Part shown: positions 6,671 through 12,738 of the stretch, in pieces
Position numbering within the stretch: position 1 is the stretch's first letter
Layout: each line of letters opens with the position of its first letter
Translations under genes and position numbers: made by a program
The notes under the pieces: model-generated
Seen by the model: the letters and a program-made list of their open reading frames with translations, nothing else
Told to the model about the DNA's origin: nothing
The model's database searches: none
Origin: Amoebophrya sp. AT5.2
Taxonomy: Eukaryota; Sar; Dinophyceae; Syndiniales; Amoebophryaceae
DNA length: 15,515 bases
Direction: 5' to 3'
NCBI GenBank assembly: GCA_005223375.1
Contig: RXOD01005166.1
Location: forward strand, 1-15,515

Positions 6671-7821
6671 TCACCTTCGTGTCACATGGGTAGACGGAAA
6701 CGCGCGACGGAATAATTTGCGTTCGACGGAGACGGAAAAATGTGAAGTGGTCGCGCCAGAGCGAGACGAGAGGCCAACATCAGTCCAATGCCACGCTTTC
6801 ACAAAAAGTGAGCTCCCGTCAGACGATCTGGGGCGAGTCTCCATCAACCGAAATCACGCAAGATAAGTCACAACTCACCGGTAACAAATAGACGAGTGCA
6901 CGAAAAAAAGTAGCTGCTGCGCGGTGAAACGGACTGGTGACCAGCGGAGATCTAGTGCTACGTCTACGAGATCGAGAAAGAGTAGTAAAAAAGAAGAAGA
7001 AAAACTTAACCGTGGGAATAAACTTCAAACGATACACACGACGATCGTAAGATCCGGCCAGTGAGGACACAGAGAACCGAAAGGTGACTTTCTGTGATTT
7101 GAAGATCGCGGCCGAGCCAAACGCTCTATAGCGCGAGCAAGATCGGCATCGTTATGTGGTACGTACGCCTATCGCAAATATTAAGACCCGGCTCACCGTA
7201 GCGCTCTTTGTTCTCCCCGCCGCTCCTCTCTTCCCTTTCCCCTGCCCACTGTACTCGTCCGGGTTCTCCTTCACGGTCATGCGAAGGATGACTGCGTCCG
7301 CAGTGGCCAGATCGTCTCTCGCGCATCGCCTGGCGGTGCTCCTCAAGCCCACTACAATGGGCGGGGACTTGGCTACTGGTTCCTTCCGTCCTTCCTGTTT
7401 CTTTCGTGGTCGTGGTCCCTAGTTCTATGCCTCCTGCTCCGCGCATCCGTGCCGATGCCGTTTGGGGTAGAGATTCCATCACCCTTGCTAGTATTAAGAC
7501 CGAGCCAACTACGGCACTAAACTTCACCGCGGAGCTTCGCACTCAACTCACCGCAGCGCTCTTGCTCCCCTTGCTCCCCTAGCCTGCCTCTCGCGCATCG
7601 CCTGGCGGTGCTCCTCGATCACCTGCGGCGCCGTTGCAGGTGATCGAGGAGCGCCGCCAGGCGATGCGAGGCGTCCTCCCCACCCGCCTACGCCTCGGCT
7701 GTTGACTCGTTTTCATCGCACACTCACTGGTTTTGTTTCCCGACGCAGGAAACAGCTCATCGACGCTAACCGAAAGCACCACCTGCTTGGTCATGATCGC
7801 TTGACGTTTCGTAATGGCCAT
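6671..7821 (-). CDS. Uncharacterised protein, five or six short exons
   Basis: No family recognised. Exons in coding order: 7728-7821, an optional 7552-7587, 7197-7315, 7011-7125, 6879-6963 and 6671-6827. Introns run GTGAGT/GTGAGC/GTTAAG to AG and are 140 and 236 nt around the optional exon, then 71, 47 and 51 nt. Every junction closes in phase and no stop appears, giving 201 residues with the cassette or 189 without it. That is strong internal support for the model. The protein starts MAITKRQAIMTKQVVLSVSV. It then has a helix-like part (DLATADAVILRMTVKENPDE), a Gly/Lys linker, and a hydrophobic-charged domain (SHLSVLCVLTGRILRSSCVS, ALDLRWSPVRFTAQQLLFFV). It ends in a Ser/Arg-rich tail, PSTHVTRR. 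No signal peptide or clear membrane helix is seen. The 47-nt intron has an excellent pyrimidine tract, and no single exon exceeds 157 nt. Confidence 0.7.
7316..7616. repeat. 29-mer direct repeat: duplicated intron 3' ends
   Basis: An identical 29-base word (begins CTCTCGCGCATCGCCTGG) lies at 7316-7344 and 7588-7616. On the minus strand each copy forms the last 29 bases of an intron, ending GCGAGAG, directly before an exon. A second shared block follows each exon (CTCACCGYAGCGCTCTT at 7192-7208 and 7547-7563), so exon plus flanks are duplicated. Confidence 0.9.
7552..7587 (-). CDS. 36-nt in-phase cassette exon
   Basis: Bracketed by the duplicated acceptor end (7588) and a GTGAGT donor (7551). 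It is exactly 12 codons long, so inclusion or skipping both keep the frame. It adds a charged insert, SRLGEQGEQERCD, in place of a single Asn. It appears to be a degenerated copy of the exon at 7197-7315, sharing both borders but not the middle. Confidence 0.45.
7594..7668. repeat. 33-bp inverted repeat with one mismatch, 9-nt loop, inside an intron
   Basis: The arm at 7594-7626 pairs with 7636-7668 at 32 of 33 positions, the exception being a G-T-type pair; the loop is GGCGCCGTT. It fills the 3' half of the 140-nt intron 7588-7727 and stops six bases before the 3' splice site. One arm contains most of the 29-mer direct repeat. Confidence 0.95.
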
Positions 7822-7856
7822 CTAGTCTTTCCGAACAGCGACCGCGACACGGAAAA

Positions 7857-8114
7857 TTAAGGGAAACACAGGCCCGGCCACGCAAGGCGGATTTTGTATA
7901 TAAAAGTAGTGCACTCCAATTCAAGCGCTGCTGTAGCTGTCTTCCCGACGTTATTTTCCACGTCCTCGTCATGCAGATAGTGCTGCATTCGAATTCTCAT
8001 GATCTCTTCGCAGCTATCGCTGCAACATGCCTTTACAGCAGTGCTGCACGACATGGAAACAGGTAGTCGGAACGTGAAAGTGTGATCGACGATCCCGTAA
8101 AAAAACATCTTCAT
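7857..8114 (-). CDS. Small uncharacterised protein (85 residues)
   Basis: ATG at 8114 opens a frame of 85 residues starting MKMFFYGIVDHTFTFRLPVS and ending RLAWPGLCFP. It contains a Cys group (CSTAVKACCSDSCEE) and an acidic centre. Codon use is mixed, neither clearly coding nor clearly random. Upstream the frame is open to a CCGCCAG acceptor-like signal at 8168, so a spliced or trans-spliced leader is possible. It lies 36 bases before the next gene on the same strand. No family recognised. Confidence 0.35.
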   Translation of the reverse strand: MKMFFYGIVDHTFTFRLPVSMSCSTAVKACCSDSCEEIMRIRMQHYLHDEDVENNVGKTATAALELECTTFIYKIRLAWPGLCFP

Positions 8115-8304
8115 GATCGTCACTAAAGTCGTTTCTAGCTTGTCTCGCCCCTCCTCCTCTAGGGGCACTGGCGGCTAGATTTTGTGGGATCACGTTGACG
8201 ATCATCGGTACAAACTATGAATAAAAAATTAGAGAAAAAGTAATAAATTAGCTCTCGCTCTCGCGGTGACAGAATAATTAGTTTCGAAGCATGTTGCAGC
8301 AGCA

Positions 8305-8336
8305 GCTGGATGTGGATCTCCACCTCCACCTCCAGC
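8305..8336. repeat. Imperfect stem-loop downstream of the EDR2-domain gene
   Basis: GCTGGATGTGGA (8305-8316) pairs with TCCACCTCCAGC (8325-8336) with one mismatch. A shorter perfect version is GTGGATCTCCAC (8312-8323). It lies 24 bases past the stop codon of the EDR2-domain gene, so it would be in its 3' untranslated region. Confidence 0.45.
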
Positions 8337-8359
8337 AGCCGCCGGCCACTAAGTAATTA

Positions 8360-10483
8360 TTAGCCTATCACCCTGAATTTGTCGAAGTTTGGCGCGCACA
8401 TGCAGCAGCACCCCAGCATCCGTTCGCCTTCTACTTCCCCCAACTCCGCGTCGTCTCCTTCCCAGCGCTCGATCAACATGCCCATGTCCAGTACGAGCCG
8501 CGGGCTCGCACTGTGGCACACCGAGAAGATCGCGCGCGTCGCGTAGGTCCCCAGGATGTCCTGGCTCATCTCCAAAAAGCCGTCGCCGAGCGTCCACGAG
8601 GTCTTGATTTTCGCTGTGTTCCACAGTCCGTTCGCGCTCTCGATGATCCAGGGGCCTCGCACCATCTTACTCACGATGTTCATCCGTTGCGACCGTTCCT
8701 TCGCCGACATCTCGAAGATGAATTTTTGCAGTAGTTTGTCGGTTTCGAAGGTCTCTTTTTCGATGCCCCAGATAAAAACGATGTGCCTTGGATATAAACA
8801 CCAGTTGCAGACGAAGAAAAACCGCCCGTCGCCCTTCCTCCGCAGCTCCTGGACGAAAGACTCGGGGTGCGTGGAGTAGATGGGTAAATCGGAGGTGTGA
8901 CAAACCAGGCAGTCGAATGCCGTCGGGCTCTGCACGATTGGCGGGCGGGCGGCGGGGCCGAGCGCCTTGGGGCCGCGTTTCTTAACCGGCAAATCGAAGT
9001 AGTTTTTCGGCTTCACCGGCCAGTTGTGGACGAGGACGGACGCCGACCACGCGTGGAGGGCGTCGCGCGCGAACGCTGGATCGGGCAGGTATTGGGGGCC
9101 GGGATTAGGCCGCCCAGACCCCAAACGCCCCAGCTGCGCGGGGTTCTCCTCCGCCGAAAGCACGCGCCAATTGTTGCGCTCCATGATGCTGCTCATCTTG
9201 CCTTCAGGACGATTGGGATTGTTTTCAAATTGTTCTGCACCAGTAGATGCAGATTTACCATTTTCCATCCCCGGACTCGCCGCACTGTTCGCGGACACGT
9301 AGCGGCCATCAGAAGTCCTGGACTTTTCAGCGTTTATTGCGTCCAGCAACTCGTCCTGCGGATCATCTCTGTCTTCGACCTGTTCGTCATCCTGGAGAAA
9401 CATACGGTAGTCCATGTCAAGTGCGTTCTTGCTGAGGACGCTGTGAAAGCTGTATTCGGAGATGTGGTCCGGAATTAGAAGCCCTCCTACCGACGAGTTC
9501 GACTTGGAGCGAAGCGATATGATCGGTGAAGATATAATCGCCGAGGGTGACAACGACAAGAACAGCCCCCCAACATTCGATCCGGGCGACAGGGGGGACC
9601 CAGGCTCGGGCTTCAGGCTGCTTAATTCGTCGTGGTTGACGTCGTGGTCCTCGACGAAAGGATTATCGTGATCGTGATCGTCGGCGGGGGAAGATTTTCT
9701 GATTCGGATGCTGGATCGGATGCGGTTGATGCCGATAATGCCGAAATTGGAATTTGATTGCCCGCCTCCTCCACCCGTTGGTGATCCCGATGCTGATTCC
9801 CTGCTTTTCGAAGCCCGCGACTGGAAAATCGCGGGACGCCGCGCAAAGCCGGACTGGACCCAGTTCTTCATCGGGCTCAGCCCGGAAGAAATCTTCTTTG
9901 GCACCAGCGTCCGCTGTCGGAAAGTAGAACCACGTTTTTTTTGAGGATCTGCCGACTGGTGCACAGGCTGGGTCGCTGTTAAATCGGAGGTAGTTGTAGT
10001 TCCCTCGGTCTTTCCCTCGGTCGTTGCGGAAGTAGAAGTTGAGGACGTCGTGAGAGCTACTGCCCCAGCACCTCCTACGAGCCTCGGATCTCGTTGGCCG
10101 CTCAGCAGATGAAGCTGCGCCAGCGGCCTTAGGATCGGAGGCGACAACGCCGTCGGCGGAACAGTTGTGGACGAACCGCCCTCCAGAGGCGGATTGTTTG
10201 CATTCGCAGCGGAAATGCCGACCGCCCCGAGCCCCGCCGCGAGAAGCTGTTCCTCGCCGCCTTCGGGCGTTTGTTCTGTAGAGGAAGTATCGCGTGTACT
10301 ATTACCAGCACTCCCGCGCAGTGGCGGAATGATTTCCTTCATGCGCAGCTTCATTTGCGCGCCGCGAGAGGGAATGCCGCCGAGATGGAATTTCATTTTC
10401 TCGCGAAACTCCTGTCGCCCGGTGCGCATCTTCTCGCGAAACTCCAAACCCCCGCTTCGGACCTTCTGCTTGAAGTCGATCAT
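8360..10483 (-). CDS. Protein with C-terminal EDR2 (DUF1336) domain
   Basis: A single 707-residue exon from ATG 10483 to TAA 8360. Residues about 478-706 match the EDR2 C-terminal domain layout: an aromatic start (WSASVLVHNWP...NYFDLPVKK), a SPTAFDCLVCHTSD segment, FVQELRR, then the core FFFVCNWCLYP, LLQKFIFEMS, SKMVRGPWIIESANG and TAKIKTSWTLGDGFLEMSQD. LVLDMGMLIERWE follows, and the end is LGCCCMCAPNFDKFRV, like the conserved 'poor-Gly-G...R' terminus. In plants the domain follows PH and START lipid-binding modules (EDR2) and is thought to act in lipid sensing or membrane trafficking; here neither module is visible. Residues 3-35 are three 11-residue repeats, and the middle (about 50-440) is Ser/Thr/Gly/Pro-rich and probably disordered. 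A lipid-membrane role is inference. The domain call is confident from motif order, not from a search. Confidence 0.82.
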   Translation of the reverse strand: MIDFKQKVRSGGLEFREKMRTGRQEFREKMKFHLGGIPSRGAQMKLRMKEIIPPLRGSAGNSTRDTSSTEQTPEGGEEQLLAAGLGAVGISAANANNPPLEGGSSTTVPPTALSPPILRPLAQLHLLSGQRDPRLVGGAGAVALTTSSTSTSATTEGKTEGTTTTSDLTATQPVHQSADPQKKRGSTFRQRTLVPKKISSGLSPMKNWVQSGFARRPAIFQSRASKSRESASGSPTGGGGGQSNSNFGIIGINRIRSSIRIRKSSPADDHDHDNPFVEDHDVNHDELSSLKPEPGSPLSPGSNVGGLFLSLSPSAIISSPIISLRSKSNSSVGGLLIPDHISEYSFHSVLSKNALDMDYRMFLQDDEQVEDRDDPQDELLDAINAEKSRTSDGRYVSANSAASPGMENGKSASTGAEQFENNPNRPEGKMSSIMERNNWRVLSAEENPAQLGRLGSGRPNPGPQYLPDPAFARDALHAWSASVLVHNWPVKPKNYFDLPVKKRGPKALGPAARPPIVQSPTAFDCLVCHTSDLPIYSTHPESFVQELRRKGDGRFFFVCNWCLYPRHIVFIWGIEKETFETDKLLQKFIFEMSAKERSQRMNIVSKMVRGPWIIESANGLWNTAKIKTSWTLGDGFLEMSQDILGTYATRAIFSVCHSASPRLVLDMGMLIERWEGDDAELGEVEGERMLGCCCMCAPNFDKFRVIG
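10379..10477 (-). repeat. Three coding 33-bp repeats (11-residue units)
   Basis: Residues 3-35 read DFKQKVRSGGL, EFREKMRTGRQ and EFREKMKFHLG. The second and third units share EFREKM almost base for base. The pattern of aromatic and Met/Val positions with Lys/Arg resembles the 11-mer amphipathic helices of lipid-surface-binding proteins; that function is inference. Confidence 0.7.
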
Positions 10484-10857
10484 GCCGCCAGCTACTTTTG
10501 CAGCAGCCTAGGCCGGTGCGGAAGTGTCAAGCCGCTAGTGCGCTGCTCAGCTATGGTGGCGTTAAAGCACGAATGGAATAAAGTCACTCGATTGAATAGT
10601 GCGGCAGGAAAATTGAATGGGTCTAGAAGTTCTTGTCTTCGTATGTGATATTAAGAGAGTGTGAGAGCGTGTGCGTGCGCGTGGGGAGTGGGGGGCGATG
10701 CTATCAACCTGCGCCTTCACAATTCACAATTGAAATGGTGGCGACCTCCCATTCTTGGTGCGAGAAGTTTTCGTCTATCAATCGAGAGAAAAGACGTCGT
10801 TGTAGTTGAATTACACGCACATGCACACGACTACGATTCGGATTCACGTGCTGCACC
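10484..10857. other. 5' flank of the EDR2-domain gene
   Basis: No firm gene. A GT-rich run lies at about 10656-10690. A short minus-strand open stretch (10500-10625, containing PFNFPAALFNRVTLFHSC) looks partly protein-like, but it has no resolved start or splice partner. Promoter elements are not recognisable; dinoflagellate-type promoters usually lack a TATA box. Confidence 0.4.
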
Positions 10858-11122
10858 ATGGATGAACTGCTGCAACCGATTCAGACGAGTCACGACGACA
10901 GCGGCCTTCTGTCTTTTTTTTCAAAATACGAGTTCGTGTTGCAACCGACAGTATACCGAAACCGACAGTGACAGACTGTATGTCTATGTTGGGTACGAGG
11001 AACACGAGCGTGATGTGTTTTCGAATTTAAACGAAGCAAAACTTGTCCTCGTCGGCGTATATCCACGACCTGAGGTGCTGTGCGAGGTACTTCTACCTCG
11101 TGGCCATCTTCATCACAGTTAA
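10858..11122 (+). CDS. Candidate plus-strand gene, frame-split (alternative to 10890-11177 minus)
   Basis: ATG 10858 in a CACCATGG context opens a frame starting MDELLQPIQTSHDDSGLLSF and ending at TGA after VYRNRQ. The next frame then takes over with SDRLYVYVGYEEHERDVF and ends at TAA 11122. Both halves look like real protein, but no intron of normal length joins them in phase. A GACCGACAGT-type direct repeat (17-nt period) sits at the frame change. It may be a pseudogene, a frameshift, or the shadow of the opposite-strand ORF. Confidence 0.28.
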
Positions 11123-11177
11123 GTATTTTCACCGACCGTTCGCGTCCATCTTCCAACAAATAAATCATAGCGGTCAT
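10890..11177 (-). CDS. Candidate small protein, 95 residues (alternative to the plus-strand reading)
   Basis: ATG 11177 lies only 22 bases after the stop of the upstream gene. The first 40 residues (for example TAMIYLLEDGRERSVKILN, then CDEDGHEVEVP) look genuinely coding. After about residue 45 the composition turns His/Arg-rich and less convincing, so an intron or chance extension is likely. If both genes are real, such tight spacing would fit polycistronic transcription resolved by trans-splicing. Function unknown. Confidence 0.3.
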   Translation of the reverse strand: MTAMIYLLEDGRERSVKILNCDEDGHEVEVPRTAPQVVDIRRRGQVLLRLNSKTHHARVPRTQHRHTVCHCRFRYTVGCNTNSYFEKKDRRPLSS

Positions 11178-11199
11178 AGAATTTTCTCAAAAAACACGC

Positions 11200-12389
11200 C
11201 TACAGGTTTGCTTTGAGCAGACTGTCGCCGTCCATCTCCTCCCCCTCTCCAGCATCCCCCTCTACTTCCGGGGGCTCCCTCTCCAACTCCCCCTTGCTCC
11301 TCGCATCTTCCATTTCTAACGCACTGCGCTGCAGGAGTTCCAGCATCTCCAGCGCGGCTGCATCCACATCTTCCCTACCTTTGTTGCCGGCGCGGGCAAC
11401 CGCGGCCTTCTGTCTCCTCGCCTTCGCCTTGTACTGCATCAGGCCCAACGCTAGGTCCATTCGCGGCAGCTCCGTCCCCGCGTAACTCGGCTCCTTCTGG
11501 CACGCGCCATCCAGGTAAAAGCGGCAGTACGGCGCCTCGCTATGGTTTGGCGAAGAAGATTTTTTCTACTTCATATAACATTTTTCGGCACTAGGTTTAC
11601 TTAATCTTCAAAAAACCTCGAAGCCTACCGGAAGATCATGCAGCAGCTGCGCAGCCTATAAGCTTGTGCTTGTGTAGTGGGAGGTCGCGCGGCCTTCGGC
11701 GAGATGGGGCTCCAGGAGAGGGGTTGGCAGGACCCTTCCAGAGCCCCCTCCGGTCAGATCGCCTCTTTACAAGCCAGCTCCCGCACACCGACTACACTCT
11801 GCACTCCGGGAGCCCTCCTCTAGGATCCCTCCCCAGGACCGCCCCTCCGCTGATCGGGCATATCGGGGACAGGCATAGAAGACGCCTCCCTGTGTGCTGC
11901 AGATGAAGGTGCCGCCAATCGACTCTGATTCTTCAGCCGAATCCCTCCGAAGGAGCCTCATGCCCCCGCCCATACCCCCCGTTCAAAACTTTATCTGAAG
12001 ATAAAGCTACGTCGACTTCCGTATACTGATACTGAACTGTATAGCTGAAGTAGAATAAAAATCCACTCCGCCCTATCGGACAGGGGGCTTCGGGCGAACA
12101 GAACGCGCGCACGGTGGACCCGGCCTCCACGTAGGAGTCCAAGATCTGGTTCCCCGCGCCGTCCGCGGAGCCGTCCTTTGCCCCGGCCGCGGGGTCCACA
12201 ACCAGCCGGGGTTTCGGCACCAGCGTGTGCGCCCGAAGTCGCATTCCGTACTGCACGACATCCGAGCTCAAGCGATACACCCAAAACCCGGGGTCCTCCT
12301 GGCACGCAAGCTCCCGCAGGTCGAAGCCCACATGTTTATGAACGGACCAGGACCAGGTCGTGGTACTGGTAAGAAGTGGCCACCTGGAC
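11200..12389 (-). CDS. Uncharacterised Cys-containing protein, at least four exons, 5' end unresolved
   Basis: Family not recognised. Proposed exons: 12354-12389, 12067-12310, 11771-11930 and 11200-11539, with introns of 43, 136 and 231 nt. All are GT-AG, and phases close to 260 codons including the stop. The 5' border at 12389 follows a TACTAAAAC branch-point-like word and CCAG. Visible parts are YQYHDL, then DPGFWVYRLSSDVVQYGMRL, VPKPRLVVDP and RAFCSPEAPCPIG. A Gly/Cys exon follows (GGTFICSTQGGVFYACPRYA). The last exon starts EAPYCRFYLDGACQKEP, which resembles the first half of a CCCH zinc finger (C-x7-C) but lacks the final Cys-His. The C-terminus is a charged helix (ALEMLELLQRSALEMEDARS) ending SLLKANL. 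Alternative donors for exon three (11788) and direct-repeat borders for the first intron (12317-12353) also keep the frame. An initiating ATG was not located. Confidence 0.5.
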
Positions 12390-12394
12390 CTGGT
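12346..12394. repeat. Imperfect 13-bp inverted repeat across an exon
   Basis: ACCAGGACCAGGT (12346-12358) pairs with ACCTGGACCTGGT (12382-12394) at 12 of 13 positions. It surrounds the proposed 36-nt exon 12354-12389 and overlaps both of its borders. Confidence 0.6.
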
Positions 12395-12738
12395 ATAATA
12401 TGCGTTTTAGTACTAATAATTTGAACTGGGTCGCCTTGGGTGAGGGATTGCGTTGGGTGGCGAGCCCGTCGCGGCGTTCTAACGAGTCTACCCGGCGCGA
12501 AGGGGTCTAGGGCGGTTTCAGAGATGCATGCCGGATTGATCATATCGGGAGTAGGAGGCGGTGGGCCCCTCGCTGACTTCGATCCACCGGGAGGGACGTG
12601 TTGATGGCCGCGAAGGAGATCAAAAAACAAAAGTCAAAATGTGAATGTTGGCGGTGGCGCTGGCGCCCACTACTATGGCGATCTACTGGGATTGCCTAAC
12701 TGTAGCTGTAGGCAGCTGCAGATCTGGCAGTGGTCTGC
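12390..12738. other. Spacer or unresolved 5' exons of the next gene
   Basis: The minus strand carries open stretches (for example around 12480-12545, MINPACISETALDPFAPG before a GTAGAC donor) whose phase does not match the following exon. A perfect 8-bp inverted repeat, GTAGGCAG/CTGCCTAC (12708-12715 and 12735-12742), overlaps the stop codon of the phosphatase gene. No firm gene otherwise. Confidence 0.35.

Noticed and set aside
7316..7668. CRISPR array
   Set aside because: Only two direct copies plus one inverted copy, unequal spacing and eukaryotic gene context; they coincide with intron ends.
8305..8336. Rho-independent terminator
   Set aside because: A stem-loop is present, but there is no U-run, and the gene structure is eukaryotic, so a bacterial terminator makes no sense here.
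10001..10025. Short tandem repeat CCCTCGGTCTTT
   Set aside because: It is two units inside the EDR2-domain gene encoding a Thr-Glu-Gly-Lys repeat in a low-complexity linker; ordinary slippage.
11213..11485. Ser/Leu-rich plus-strand ORF
   Set aside because: It is the antisense of the helical C-terminal exon 11200-11539; the Ser/Ala/Leu bias mirrors the Glu/Arg codons of the real frame.
11200..11539. Full CCCH zinc finger
   Set aside because: YCRFYLDGACQ fits the first half, but no Cys and His follow at the required spacing, so only a resemblance is noted.
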